Positions 35,776 through 48,900 of a stretch of 64,000 nucleotides of DNA are shown here, in pieces. The notes under the pieces are model-generated. The model did no database searches. It saw only the letters and a program-made list of their open reading frames with translations, and was not told the DNA's origin. Origin of the DNA: Salminus brasiliensis. Taxonomy: Eukaryota > Chordata > Actinopteri > Characiformes > Bryconidae. The translations under genes were made by a program, and so were the position numbers. How positions within the stretch are numbered: position 1 is the first letter of the stretch; every line of letters begins with the position of its first letter. The DNA is taken from positions 24,675,709 through 24,739,708 of the forward strand of contig NC_132896.1 in NCBI RefSeq assembly GCF_030463535.1, in the 5' to 3' direction.

Positions 35776-37480
35776 GCTCAATCCAATATAAATAGGAAAT
35801 GTTCAGACAGCACAAATATACCTAACTGAATGTTTATTAAGCTGATATGCAGCACAAATGCATGTCAGCACACAGGCTTTCTCATTGTGATGAGTTTAAA
35901 CTTCTGCTATTGTATTCTATGTTGTCACATGAGTGGCTTTTAGGATGTGTTCTTTTAAACAGGTATGGGTGTTGCCTGTCTGCTGCCTGTCTATTGTGCA
36001 GCAGAAAGTTGTGGCCCAATGAATAATTTAAAGATTTGCATGCACTTTACATGGAAAATCAAACAATCCAACCTCACGATAAAGCTTTAAGTGTCGTAAT
36101 TGCTGTTTGTTTCCCCTCCAGCTTACATGAGCAGCGCAAGGCTGGTTTTGTTTGTGGTTCCTGACCGCTTACTGCAGATGCCCATATCAAGTAAAAGTGA
36201 ACACATGAGAAGAATGCATGCCACAGCAGCTACTGACACTTCAAGCCTTATTTTTTGTCCCTTTCATAGTTTTACACATCACATAGACTTTTAGCCACTG
36301 CGTGCAGCACTTACCACACTCTGACATAAGTCTGTGTGGTTACTTGGGGTTTCTGCCATACTTCTACCAGTCAGACTTACCCAAAACACGTGCATCTCCC
36401 TACTACAGCTACTGCTGAAAACAAAAGAAGTGGTTGATAGGAGGTGAGGAAATTACTGTATCTTGCTGAGGCATCCTTTCTTAAGTTCTCCCATAAAGTA
36501 CCTCTCAGAAACATCAGGTGCTGCAGAGTCAGATTTGAATTGTATACCACTAGGCTGTATTACAGTACAACGTCAGTCAGCATGTACATTGTACCTACTT
36601 TTACAAAATATTATTTTCAATATGACAGGTTGTATGTCCAGAAGTATCCGGACCCCCCATGTCTAATTGCTGAATTCCACAATTTAAGGTGATTTAAGGT
36701 GCTTGTATACTCTCTACTCTCTCTCTCTCTCTCTATTTTTTTCCACCAAACTATTTATTTAATGCTCCATTATAGATATTATAGGCCATTATAACATGAG
36801 CTGTCACTTTTGCTAGGCCTTGGTGCTCTATAAGGACCTGTCAGTCTTCTTACAGTATTTTGTAAATGTTTTAAGCACCTGTGAAAATTTGAAAATTAAA
36901 AGCTCATTGGCAGTAAGTGATTATTTATCAGTAAAACAGTCATTTTAGAATAAATACAAATAACATTCATTTAAAAAGTAGTGATTTTACATCATTGGGT
37001 TCATTAACACATCTCCAAAGCTCTTCTTTAGTATTATCTATAGTTACTTTTGTCGGTTTGAATGGTGTGAAAGGTGTGATGGTAGATTGCAGTTTTAGTT
37101 TTATAACAGGTAACGGGACCCATGTCTTCCAAAAGGTTTCACCTTTGACTCCAAAAGTCTTAAAGGTCATCTAGATGTTTTGGGGTTTTTTTTGGCAAAT
37201 GCGTTTTCTTTTTGCATTAGCACTAGGCCTCGTAAATGATGTTTAAGTAACAGGTTCTGGCAGTAACCATGCCTGGGAATTCAGCCCAGTTGTAAATGAA
37301 ATTTGATAAATTGGTGAATTTAGTAGGTAAGGGGGCAATTCCTATTTCACATGGGGGATATGTGTTTTATAAATAAGTCTTTATATTCAATAATTGTACA
37401 CTTTTGTATACTCACAAAAATTATGTTTATGAGCTAGCAAAATTTACAAACTTACCTGTTTATATTAAATCAATTAAACA
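35776..37480. other. Intergenic, nothing recognised
   Basis: Contains a short CT run near 36718-36735. The frames at 36100-36294 and 36444-36692 have no recognisable domains. Confidence 0.45.
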
Positions 37481-37484
37481 AGAG

Positions 37485-37560
37485 CAATTTAAAATGGCTC
37501 AACACAACTAACTTTTTCCAAATTCAACACAAAATATCATGTTTAATGACATGATTTATT
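37485..37560 (+). mobile_element. Fragment related to the Tc1-like element at 63.65 kb
   Basis: 'ctcaacacaactaacttttt' and 'attcaacacaaaatatcatg' parallel 'ctcaacacagctaatagatc' and 'gttcaacacaaaataccacc' near 63690-63740. Only the left-hand portion is recognisable. Confidence 0.4.
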
Positions 37561-38539
37561 TCATTACTTAATGGGTTGGTATTGGTAATCCAAATTGGGG
37601 AGAAAATGGGTAAAAATCTGAAAAAAATGTTGGATAATCTGAAACATTTAAATGTGACAAATATGCAAAACCCAAAGAAATTTCGAAGGGGCGAATCACT
37701 AACGGCACATGCAATGTAGCCCTACCGCAGTGCCAGGTATTGCACAATCAGCAAAACATGACTCATCACTCTGGACAGAAGGCATGGGGTCCTCCGGACA
37801 GTATAAACAAACAGGTAACTTAGTTAGAGGCACAATTACTAAACTGAAAAAGCATCTTGTACAGAGGGTACATTCCGTTTTGCTTTCACCAAATCAACCC
37901 CCTACCCCCATCTCCTCCCCCGTTGTACAACCACATCCTCCTGCGATCATTCACTCGTGCACAAAAATGTTATCTGCTTAAAAAAAGACACGTCTTTGCT
38001 TGCCTTTTTAGCTCTGCATCAATTTCTGCAAAGTAGTATTCTGATTAGGTCATATGGAAAAGGTATTGAAGCCATTCTTACTTCATGGTTTTACTGTGAC
38101 CTTTACAAGGTTTTTCATGAGTGTGACCTGAATTCTTAGCCCTGCCAAATCTGCTAGATTTTGTGTACACACCGCCTCTTCACGGCATGTATGCAGTGAA
38201 CTGCTTTAGTTTGTGCTAACTTCAGCAATTCTGTAAAAAAAAAAATACATCTAAAGGAAGCTACATATAGCATCAGTGCGCATTTATTGGACCATCGCTC
38301 AGGCTATGCTATCTAGGAGGGAAAAAAAACCTCACAGCACTCTTATCTCTAGGTACATCTGCACAGTCAATTTCTGTTTTTTTTTTTTCTTTCAGTCTGG
38401 TTTCTTGACATACATCGATGGCTATGCTGTTTCTCGGTGCTCCTCTGATGTTTTTGACTATGTCCCCACTGATCTTATCAAATGAACTACTTTCAGAGCA
38501 GAAACCATTCTGTTTGCTCTACATGTGGTCTACTCTGAG
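37561..38539. other. Intergenic, nothing recognised
   Basis: The 90-codon frame at 37709-37981 has no domain, signal peptide or splice support. Confidence 0.4.
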
Positions 38540-38690
38540 CTCTACACTGTTAAACAGTGAAAGGTGTCAAAAAGGTTTCTTTGGTGTGAACAACTTATGG
38601 TTCTTATGGCAGTCTCAGTGGATGGTTCTTAAAAGCACTCGATGAGACACTCAAGTGAAAGGCTCAACCAAATTTGGTTCTTTAATGGCC
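38540..38690. mobile_element. 'ggttctt' MITE-like repeat, second copy
   Basis: 'caaaaaggtttctttggtgt', 'cttatggttcttatggcag' and 'aaatttggttctttaatggc' belong to the short repeat type also at 8.49 and 50.48 kb. Confidence 0.45.
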
Positions 38691-41266
38691 TATAGCTTTT
38701 TTGGACACCTTTATTATTTGAGGAATGAAGGGAGGTTTAAAGTAGGTACCACAGTTGTTTTTCATTTAACAGTTCAAAGAGTAAGAATAAATATCAGTGG
38801 TGCTTTCATGTGGCCAGTAGACACTAATTCTTACTCCATTTATGGATTTGTTTTTCTGCGCCAGGTCTTAGTGTTACCGCCTTATATTTGAACACTGCAA
38901 TCAGACAATCTGAAAATCTAGCACAGTCCCCCATTAAAGCATATGTAACCTGCAGCTTGAGCTTTCCATTGTCCTCTGCATTCAAACCAATGCTTTTTGT
39001 ATTGTTGTGTAGTTCTATGTGTTTAAAGTGGTCTTTTCTACCTAGAATCAACCCGCTCAGTGTCTAAGATGTCTTTTATATAAAACACATTTCACAATTA
39101 TCACATTGTATCACAGTTATTAAGACATGCCAATGTGATCAGTAAAAAGTTCTCTGATATCAGTTAGTTATATGATCTTTGATATTTATCCAATTGTGGA
39201 ACAAAACAGCACCACACGTGATAGGGTAGAAGACAAATGAACCCCCTTGACGTTTGTCAAACAGTACAAGGCTAGATGCTGGAATACAACCTTCTGACCA
39301 GCTTGGGTGTTGCCATGCTTTGTAGATTGGTCAATTGCAATTTTTGATATTTATTTTAAATGTTATAACAGATATCATTTCAAAATTGCTCATCTATATT
39401 TTTACGTAAGTTCTTCTAGTCCACAGTGGCTAGTGTGTGTCAGTTGATCAGTTGAGTTATTTTACTGACTAAAGTACAGTATGGTGAAACACATTATTTG
39501 TTATTATTTGTAATATTATTATTATTATTATTATGTATACATGTATATTGTATACACAAGCATTATTACTGACAGGTTAACTGTCTCATAGACTTTTATT
39601 TGTCTCATTTCATGCAACAACATAGTCTTAAAATGAAATGTTGTCTCATCATTGTCTTAAAAGCTGATAATAAATATAATTAATTTAACTATTATGTGTA
39701 GCCAGAATGATACACTACAAGTTTTTGCTTTGACCTACAAGTGTACAAGTATAGCACAACCTTGAGTTTATTATTGTGTAAAAGCATTACACATTCCATC
39801 CATTGCTTGTAAACCAATACTAACAATGTAAGGTTTGAGTGCTGCCTAAAAGGTTTATCCTACAAGGTTAGCTTAGGCCTGTGCTGAATAGGCCATGCAG
39901 GAAGAGAATGGGCATTACTCTCTGATAACTGCCCTTGGCTGTTATTGGACCCATTAGGAAAGTTGTATAGGAAGAGACCGTACATCACTGTTTAGAAACA
40001 ATAATCAGATCACAGTTAATTTCCCAAGCTTTTGTCAGTGTTATAAACATCTCATCATACATGCACAGAAAATGTCGATCTATGTTCTTTGATATCATCT
40101 GACATTGTTGGGAGGGAGGCACCACAGGTACAACTGGTCCAAGTGGGGGAAAGTTATTTTCCTTTAAATCGATATGGACAGCTGCCGCTGGCATCATTCG
40201 TGCAAAGAAAGAAAGCCTCATTTCCAAAACACGGCTGCAGCTTCTCATTACAATCATCAAGAGCGCTGAGAAGTGGAAAGGAAGCCTAGTCAATATCATG
40301 ATACAATTCTTTGTCCATCTGCTGCATATTACCATAGAGTCCATGTGGCTGGTCTACAGAAGACTGATCCCTTTTTTTATTTTGCCACTACCATGAAGAG
40401 ATGATCATTGCTCATTGTAATGATACCATTATGCACACCCACAGCCAGGGCCAAATGCCACCACCGATTTGATTTGAGACACATCACTTGCAGGGAGTTC
40501 ATCAGAAGTGCACCACAGTTAATGCACTGTTTCTACTCCATCATTTCACTATTAATATATGACTAGAGCACTTTGCCCCAGTGCAAGTTCTGGATATCTC
40601 AGCAAGGTCATTACGTCTGTGGTACCACAAGACTTCCACTTCATATCAGGCCTCTAATTGCTGCATGCAGACTCCTCTAATTGAGTTTGCGCTTGGTCTG
40701 CTCACAAACTTGAAACTCAGTTTTACATTTCCAACGAAGTATCTGGGTACCCGGCACTATTAGCAGAGGGAGTGGATGCTCATCAGGTTGCAGGAAGCTT
40801 GAAGCAATTATCAAAGAAACTGTTTCTCCGCAGATCTTATGTCTGCTTCTGTGAGCGGTCTTGCAGCTGAGATGCATGAGCCAGTATAAGAACACTGGAG
40901 GTAAAGAAAACTAAAGTGCATAAATAAAAGGCACAATCAACCATGAAGTACATACATGCATTAACCTCACAGACTAATTATCCTTCCCATCCTCTTTTCC
41001 AGAAGTTATAGCAACAAGTTCGGCAGTGTATAGCAAGCTGGTTTATATCCCTGATATTTTTGGAATTCTGAATGTATCTGGAGGCATCATAAGGAAAATA
41101 CCAAATGCTCACAATTAACAGTTTTTTATTTAGTTACAGCTACTAATCCATTCTTGGTTATTTTATGTGAGGTATTGGTTAATTTATTGTATAAGAATTG
41201 AGTTTCCTTCACCTCCACTTTGATGCATTCAACCCTAGGCTAGTTTTACTTTAGACATTTTACTCA
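38691..41266. other. Intergenic, no gene recognised
   Basis: Includes a (TTA)n tract at 39513-39533. The 119-codon minus-strand frame at 39985-40344 is overlapped by an equally long plus-strand reading and has no recognised domain. The stretch 39880-40930 looks free of the repeats that crowd the rest of the window, so it could hold conserved non-coding DNA. Confidence 0.4.
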
Positions 41267-41790
41267 GTATCTACTAAATGATTCAGTAACAATGTCAAAT
41301 CTTTCTGAATATACTCTGTATAATCAGTAACTGAACTGTTATAAATGATGGTGTCTACTATAAGTGATTTACTAACTACTATAAGTGATTCAGTATCAAT
41401 TATAAATGAGTATTTTTTAGTAAATAATTCAGTAATTACTATACATTACTCACAATTTACTATGAATGAATAAAGAACCACTGTAAATGATGAGTCTGTA
41501 GCTATTATAAATGATTCTATATACTATAAATGATTCAACAACTGCTGTAAATCATTCAGTATGTACTATATATAAGATATATTATTTAATTGAATTTTTT
41601 CCCCCATTTTCTCCCCAGTGTGAATTTGCCAATTACCCAGCTTATACATATTCTCCCCCTATCACATGCAATGCTCCCAACACTGGGATGATGAAGAAAG
41701 ACACATGCGACACATGCGCAGCCAGGAGAGCAAAAGTATCTATGTATGATTCAGTATCTACTATAATGATTCTGTAACTGCTATGAAATG
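41267..41790. repeat. AT-rich minisatellite split by a SINE
   Basis: A unit of about 20 bases ('actataaatgattcagtaac' and variants) recurs from 41267 to about 41570 and again at 41738-41790. A SINE fragment separates the two parts. Confidence 0.75.
41590..41737 (-). mobile_element. Truncated SINE within the minisatellite
   Basis: 'ttctccccagtgtgaatttg', 'ccctatcacatgcaatgctc' and 'gacacatgcgacacatgcg' match the tail half of the SINE at 42775. The tRNA-like head is missing. Confidence 0.6.
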
Positions 41791-42774
41791 TAATAAGTAA
41801 CTTTCGTTGTTTGTCTAACCATTTTAAACAAATGCCCTTGTGTTTGTCTCTGTTCCTTTGTTTACATTTATCAAAGACCTGGCCTTGTGCTTCATTGTTC
41901 CCACCTGTGTCTCTGTAACCACACCCTTGTCATTGGCCCCAGGTGTTGCTTGATCTTTTTTAGTATACATATTCCCAAGTGCATATATACTTTTACCTCT
42001 GTTTACCTCTGTTTGATGTTCTGTGGTCTATGTTAGACTTTATGTTGTTTGGTCTGTCATGCCATTCAAGTTCATGGTTACTGGTTAGCTGGCTTCTTGT
42101 TGTCTATGTGTTTTCATAATGGACTTAAAAATAAAAACCCTAAAACATTTAATTATCATACCAATATAGCTAGACTTTTATCTTGATTGGATTCTCATCA
42201 ATTGTGTTCTTTTTTAACCAGTGGACTGTCTTCTCCTTTTATAATGTCTCCATTCTTAGTAATGGCTCCTCCTTGGCATTACTTGGAAGTGACAATTCCC
42301 AGGTAGCTACATTGCTAACTTCAACTTTTAGCTTGTTATCAGATAATGAGGCAAACAAGCTCAAGTTACTTACTCAATCGATTCTCTAATTTGTAATAAT
42401 GATTTGAAGACAGCACCTTTCTCAGCAATAAAACATTTGAATTCATAAAAGTAACTTAGTAACTAGTTACTACTGTTTATCTTCTTTCATTCCAGCAAAA
42501 AGCTTTTCAAACAGGCTGTCCCCAAAACTGACATTTTTTGAAGTTCCTTCCTCCTTTGAGATAAGTCACCCGAAAGAGGTTTCTAGTCTTTAAACCTTGA
42601 ATAGTAGGAGAACCATGGCATGATGCAATTAGGCATGCAAACAGATGTAGCAGTGGTTAAATAATTCATTTTGGCAGGATTGTCCATTTATGGTTCCACA
42701 TTTATCTGAATGTGGGAAAACTCTTGCAGATAAAAGCAGTTTCTGAATTGATGTATTATAATAAACACAGACCT
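41791..42774. other. Intergenic, nothing recognised
   Basis: No gene or delimited element. Confidence 0.45.
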
Positions 42775-43110
42775 GGAGTTATTTAGCTGATCCAGTTAAC
42801 CCACCCACTTACTAGGACTCATGCCTATCACTTGCATTGCTCCTGACACTAAGAGGGTGAGGACGAGCCATGCCTCGTCCGATATGTGAAGTCAGCTACC
42901 TCCTTATTTTGAAATGCTGCTAATGCACTCACTAGGCACCTGGCGCAATGCCTAGCTCTGATACATTAGCCAAGAGAGACCTGTGTTGGCCAGCATCACA
43001 ACTGGTGTAATGAGGGGAGAGAGCTACCCATCTAGCTATTCTGAGAGAAAATGGCCAATTGTGCTATCTCAGGCTCCGGCTGCTGATGGCAAAGCAGATT
43101 TCAAACTTTT
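42775..43110 (-). mobile_element. tRNA-derived SINE, longest copy
   Basis: 'ccacccacttactaggactc', 'cattgctcctgacactaaga', 'gccaattgtgctatctcagg' and 'gctgctgatggcaaagcag' run in the order of the family body. The tRNA-like head expected to the right of 43100 is largely lost, leaving only a trace. Confidence 0.7.
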
Positions 43111-45294
43111 TGAGTTCAGGAATTTTGATAATTGAGAAATTTAAATATTACAGTCGACCGCTCTCATTCTCTGTGTGCCGGTTCAGTTTGGTGTCTTGCA
43201 TGCAGAGTGTTCAAACCAGAAAATAAGACACTACCCCTGACTGTAGGGACAGTGACAGTGTAGCTGCTCTGATTACAACTGTGACTTTTCTTTTACCTAT
43301 GGGGGTTAAATTACTGTAAAAGACAAGCTGAGATGAGTTAATAGCTGCCATTCTCTCATTAGCTTAGCTAATGTTATAGACTAACTAACTAGCTGTGCTG
43401 CTCCATTGATGTTTTTAATGATGAGTGCAAGGGACTTCCTCTTAAACCTTCTCATCTTCTTAAAGAAAATACAAAAAACACCCTATGAGATAATATAATT
43501 ACATATATGTTCTGCATATAGCTACCCTACATGGTTTACAGATTAGACAAAATCACCAAAAGTAGAATATAAGAAAAAACTAATAAGCATACACCTTAAA
43601 TATGGATGGGGGGTTGGTTGTTGCTTGGTGCTACCTTTCTGGGAGGTATGTCTGTGTGGGTGGGATGTCTGTTAAAATCATTAGCAATGTGTACAGTTAT
43701 CATCTTACAAACCCTCATAGATTAGTAGGAGACCATTTCCCTCTGCCTGCTTGAAATGATAACAGATGATAAGAGAAGTGTATACATAGTCCAGCTGGCA
43801 AGCCAACTGCATGCCATGATAGAAGAGGGTAACATTGATCACTCACATTTCAGAATTCTCCTGGATCAAGTCAGTTAACCAACTCCTGACTAAGCAGGAG
43901 CCTGCTCTTTCCTAGACTGACCTTAATCTGAAACAGCAACAGGCACAATCCTTATAGCGCAGAGCCATGTGAGGGCACGCCAGGGCATTTACGCCATGGA
44001 GCACTTCAATTCTTAAGAAAAAGGCCTTTGGTAAACATCTCCATCCCTAATGGGTTGTTGATGTGGGCTCTTGCAATGAGGATGTGATGAGGGTGTTGGA
44101 GGGCTGAGTGTTGTGGAGTTGCCACTGCAAGTATTGTATTGATGAATGTGAGAGAGTTGGACCTTGAGGGTGTGGAGAACACTGATTGGCTGAATCATTG
44201 ATTTCTTGGTCAATAAAGGCTCAAGGCATTTGCCAAGAACACTCAACTCTTTTGCTGTTTTATTGCATAGTAGACCATTACATTAGATGCCCCAGCTTCC
44301 TTGCAGTCCTTACAATACCATAATGTGATTAACTGCATTATGTTAGAGTAATTTCCAAGCTTTTAACCCTTTAATTTTGAGGAATAAGTGGCTGTTTATG
44401 CATGTTAACCTATACTTGGTAAAGTAAAGGTGCCCGTATTTGTCACTGTACACACACACACACACACACACACGCCACCACTGTACTTCAATTACACAGT
44501 TTCTCAATATTATCATTGCAATTATTTAATATGTATGATATATAAGCAAAGATTGTCTATGAGTCGAACATTTGGGAAATTAAACAGAATTTTCAAAGAG
44601 GATCTGAGAGCGCTGGAATCATTTATTTTCAGCACTCTGTCTGCACATACGTGTAAGCAAACTGTCAGGAATGATCAAATGGTTTTGTGTTCTCCATCTC
44701 TGTTGACTGCAGTAGGAGCCCAGCTGCCTTCTGTTTGTCAGGAAATTGTAAATGAATGTCCAATTGGAACAGTCCACCTTCATTTATAACAGTTTGCTCA
44801 ACAGTAATTCAGTGATGGTGATGTTGAATGCTGAGCTGATATCTGCACAGTGGATGGTGACACGTGTCCTTCTGTAAAGTCCAGCACAAAGTAAAGCCCT
44901 ATGATTACAAAGTCATGCACAGATTCAACGTGTTCTCTTTGTATGTACATTTTGAGGTGTTGAGACGAAGGTCACTGACAAACTTTGTGGAGATGTGGAC
45001 TGAGCTTTGAAATGTTTTCATTGGCACTGATGTGAGTACAAAAGGCCTGTAACATTCCATTATTTTGTGTTTGGTTTAAGAACTGAAAGAATTGCTGCAG
45101 TTTGCTCCTTTCAGGGATTTCTTCTGGTGAACAACCAGAGAAATGAGACTTGATAAGGATCTATAAAGATTGTCATCTGCAAAACAATGTCATTGTGAAC
45201 CAAATTTAAAACAGTGGTCAATATGAAATACAAAATCAAGTGCTACAGAACCTTACACTAGAGCTTGCATTATGCCTGATTTAATGTAATCACC
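43111..45294. other. Intergenic, CA microsatellite only
   Basis: (CA)n at 44449-44473. The 119-codon frame at 44430-44789 starts inside that microsatellite and has no domain. The 77-codon minus-strand frame at 44013-44246 is also unsupported. Confidence 0.5.
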
Positions 45295-45440
45295 ATTACC
45301 ATCTGAGATAACTTATAACCAGGGTTAGGTGGGCTTTTTAATGGATTACTTATTTAATTTTTTTGAATTGCAATGAAATCCAAAGGATTACTGTATTAAA
45401 GTAACCTAATCTGATTACTTTCAGTTACATTTACTTGTCT
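45295..45440. mobile_element. MITE-like repeat of the 'dAATCAGATTACnnnAAAGTAAC' type
   Basis: 'accagggttaggtgggcttt', 'tggattactta' and 'taacctaatctgattacttt' match one end of a common fish non-autonomous element. Confidence 0.5.
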
Positions 45441-46202
45441 TTTTGAAGCCACATATTCAAATAAAGACAAAAGAAAAACAATTATGTATAAATTCATGTG
45501 AAAAAGCATCGTATCATTCAATCTTTTCATTGTAGAAACTGGGACCATGTACTTTTTCAAATGTAAACATTAAGGGAAGGGGTTTACCACAACATCAGTA
45601 GTTATCTATAAAATAAAGTATGTACGCCCAAGATGAAACTCTCCATCAACCACAAACTCTACCCAAAACCACAAAACTCCAAGTAAAACTGAATGACACA
45701 AACAAGTCAGTAACTTCCGGGTCACACAAATAAAAAAGTTAAAAATCAAAAATCAAAGTTCCCCTGGCTTTTTTTTCTAATTTCTCATTTTTGATAGAAG
45801 CATAAAATCTAAAACATATAATACAAACCGATGTTTGTTTATTTAATATTATATTAATTTAAAAAGAAAAATAACGTTTTTTTTTGTTTTTTTTTTTCAT
45901 TTTCCAATTTTGGATCCGCCATTGAATATGAAATGAACAAATGATACATTGATTATGAAAAAAATCTTCTGTTCTCATGAAGCAAGTCCCCTGTCTGCTG
46001 AATTATATGTAGCATTGCTACTGGAACAAAATCTTATCTTCAAAATGGAAACTTCAAAGGGAAAATGTGTTACATTTAGTAAATGTTGGTAAATTTCAGG
46101 TCAGTCCAAAGCAAATAGGCTCCACCTTGGCTAAACCTTGACAAATAGTGTGAGTGAGTCCCAACATGACCTGCAAAAAACATTAATTCATTCATTCATT
46201 CA
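45441..46202. other. Probable old repeat, not delimited
   Basis: Contains homopolymer-rich DNA (long T runs at 45868-45898) and 'ttttggatccgccattgaat', which looks like part of a dispersed repeat I cannot assign. Confidence 0.3.
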
Positions 46203-46515
46203 TTTTTGCTGTCTTATCTTTATCCACTTCTTCCAGGTTAGGGTTGCAGTGAGTTCAAGCCTACTCAGAAGCACTAGGCGCAAGGCAAGTATACCCTGGG
46301 CCAGGCACCAGTTCATTGGAGGGACCACACACAGGGCCAAATTAGCTTAGCCAGTTTACCAACCATGTGTTTTTGGTAGGTGTGTGGAAACCAGAGTACC
46401 TGGTGAAACCCCACACGGACATGGGGAGAACACAGAGAGATCGCTCACTCAGAACCCACAACAGGCCCCTGGAGTTGTGCGGTACACACATTATCTGCTG
46501 TGCTGCCCACTTCAG
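46203..46515 (-). mobile_element. tRNA-derived SINE of a widespread fish family
   Basis: From left to right: 'ttatctttatccacttcttc', 'agcactaggcgcaaggcaag', 'ccaaccatgtgtttttggta', 'ccccacacggacatggggag', then the complement of the head ('acccacaacaggcccctgga', 'atctgctgtgctgccca'). The minus-strand head has the A-box-like 'gcacagcagataatgtg' and a decayed B box. Open frames here (46138-46576) are repeat-derived. Confidence 0.75.
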
Positions 46516-47609
46516 CCAGCAGTCGGTAAAAACTTGGCTTAAAGACTGTAAAGATTGGAAGAAATTTGCTGTCTGAACAAAACCTTGTATTTCTTACTAA
46601 TGTACGAAATGTTTACAATGTTTCCCTCCAAAGTGCCCATATGTTCACAACCACTGACAGACCACTACGGTGGCCTGCTGAGTTACATCACAACAACAGT
46701 CATAAAGCAAACAAAAGCTGAGAACACAACAGCATTATGGGAGAACACAAATACATTACCAGAAATGCAACTTGAAGAACCTAAACCAGAGGTGGAGACA
46801 GTTTGGCGTTGGTGTTACTTCTACATTTTCGAGACAAAAGTTACCTTAACAGCTTACACCAGAACGATTACCTTTGTCTCAAATTAGGTCCCTGAAAATA
46901 GACATAAAGTGCCCCTAGCAGCCAAGAGGTGTGAGCAACCCTCAAATACAGCATTGTTTGCTTTGTAAATGCTGTTGTGATGCAACTCAGTGGCCCACGG
47001 TGTAAAACCTTCTTGGGTCATGCTTTAAACCCACAAACCCATAAACCTTTAAACTGTGGAGCAGGGCAGAATGCAAAGTTCAGATTTTCCCTACACTAAC
47101 TTTCCAGGAGGAGCCAAAAACATTCTTAGTGTTTAGTGTAACTTCATGAGCAAGATTTGTTTGTCCAGCCCCCTGGAGGTGAGGAGGTAATGTGTGGTAG
47201 TAAAATGGTGTAAAACCGTGTTAGAGCACAAATATTTTCACTGATTGTTCTGAAGAGACATGTACAGATGGCACATGATGATGGGTATGGGTATTAGGTC
47301 TATATCAGTGGACAGTACTGTAGCATATCAGATGTCCTACAGGATATCTTGTTAAAAAAATCTGTAACCTTAAATAATGCATAATCACAATCTGTGATGT
47401 CATGTCACTGTGTGCTTCTTTCTGTGGAGTAGTAGACATTTTCGGTTTGAGCATGATGGCCTGCCCTAGAATATTATTTAGTTGTTCTTATATGTCTTAT
47501 AAGTATTAACTATGTGACTTTGGTTTGGGTGGAAAAAATGCTCAGATGTTTTAAATATGGCCATTATAAAATTAGAAACATGCTGATTTTCCTTTTGTTG
47601 TTGGCTGAA
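46516..47609. other. Intergenic, nothing recognised
   Basis: The 110-codon frame at 46555-46887 has no recognisable domain, homology or splice context. Confidence 0.45.
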
Positions 47610-48000
47610 AAAGGTGTGTTCTCCCTGGCTGGTTTATGTCACTGCAACGACTCACAGGAGCCATGTATCACTGTGTAGCATAGCATAGACTTGTTTTTAA
47701 CACTGTTACAAAAACTTTGTCATTGTTTTTCGCAATTATTCCCAAGTCTTAACAGATAGTTTTGCTGTCCTCTTAATGTCCTCTCAATGCCCTCTTAGCT
47801 GCTGTAGCACCCGCACACTTCCCCGGGTTTCTTGCACAAATGTGTATTTAGCTCTAGTCTTATGCCGTCCAGTTGTTTCCGAGGGATTTAGCCTAGCAAG
47901 GAGTCTTTCTCGCTTCTGTGACTTTTGCCTCTTCGCTCACCAAGTGTGAGTTAGCCCTCCGCAGACACTGGCACAGGAAAAGCTTGAGGCCTGGTTCACA
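47610..48000. repeat. Dispersed repeat, longest copy
   Basis: 'ttaacactgttacaaaaac', 'gtcctctcaatgccctctta' and 'cttccccgggtttcttgcac' parallel shorter pieces at 15965 and 18470. Family unknown. Confidence 0.35.
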
Positions 48001-48689
48001 CAGCAACAGCCCATAGTTAATGGCAGGGCCTAGTGATTATGTGCTGCTTGTCTTTTAAAACATTGAACAAAAGTCATAAAAACACCATAGTGGCCTTTGC
48101 GTTTTACTGTCACAGTTTTACTTGTCAAAAGACCCTAGCTAAAGATATACCATTTTATGGTGTGAACTCTGAAATGGCCTTGTCTGATTGGGCACATTTT
48201 AAAGGTTTACACATTCTATTATATAGACGTCAAGTCAATAGAGTCAACGGCTGCGTCCCAATCGAGTACCACACACTATAAGGAATAGACCATATACTTA
48301 TTGTAATGGTGTGGGTTTGACAGGTTAGTACACAAAATATTACCCCCCTTTTATATCAACAAGAAGTGATGGAGCGTTGCTATGCTATGCGTTGCTATAA
48401 CTTTGAGACTTTGACACTGTTATTTATAGTATCTATATTACAATCAGAAATGGTATTACTTTAATCAAAAACTAGTTAGCATTACTAATTAGTTTGTAAT
48501 TGGGACGCACCCAACCTTACTCGAATTTCTCTTGACACTCTTTCTTTGTGCTTCATCCCCACTGAGAACATGTAGTCCCTGCATATAGTACGAAGGTTTT
48601 ATGCTTTATGTCTCTAAATATTATTTTTCTACGTTATTATGGGCTGAGGATCAATAGTGGAACATTGTTAGCCTGCTACAGTGAATACT
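48001..48689. other. Intergenic, nothing recognised
   Basis: AT-rich with no gene visible, leading into the CpG-richer stretch upstream of cysltr1. Confidence 0.4.
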
Positions 48690-48900
48690 GCGTCCAACGC
48701 TGCCGTAGCCTAACACTGTAAATATGCTCCAAACAGTTCGGTTCAGTTACACCTGTGAATCGATTCAACACAAGGAGTCGTTCACGAAACGAGACAGCGC
48801 ACACTTTGACTGAAGCACTAATTACGCACCCTCTCCTCACACACTGCGCAGCACCGTAGCGCCCTGTAGGCGTCTTTAATTTGACGTGAGCTCACAAGCC
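48690..48900 (+). promoter_or_regulatory. CpG-richer candidate promoter of cysltr1
   Basis: CpG dinucleotides, scarce over the preceding kilobases, become frequent (for example 'gaaacgagacagcgcacac' and 'agcaccgtagcgccctgtag'). The stretch directly precedes an inferred leader exon. No clear TATA box. Confidence 0.4.

Noticed and set aside
36100..36294. Possible exon after a pyrimidine-rich tttcccctccag
   Set aside because: The peptide is unrecognised, no matching donor or partner exon was found, and the context is AT-rich intergenic DNA.
39985..40344. 119-codon minus-strand open frame
   Set aside because: No recognisable domain, no splice support, and an open plus-strand frame over the same bases. 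Kept only as an unexplained stretch.
44430..44789. 119-codon plus-strand open frame
   Set aside because: Starts by reading through a CA microsatellite (His-Thr repeats) and shows no domain.
46138..46576. Two 69-70-codon open frames
   Set aside because: They fall in a widespread fish SINE.
46555..46887. 110-codon plus-strand open frame
   Set aside because: No domain, no splice sites and no coding-like composition; considered chance.
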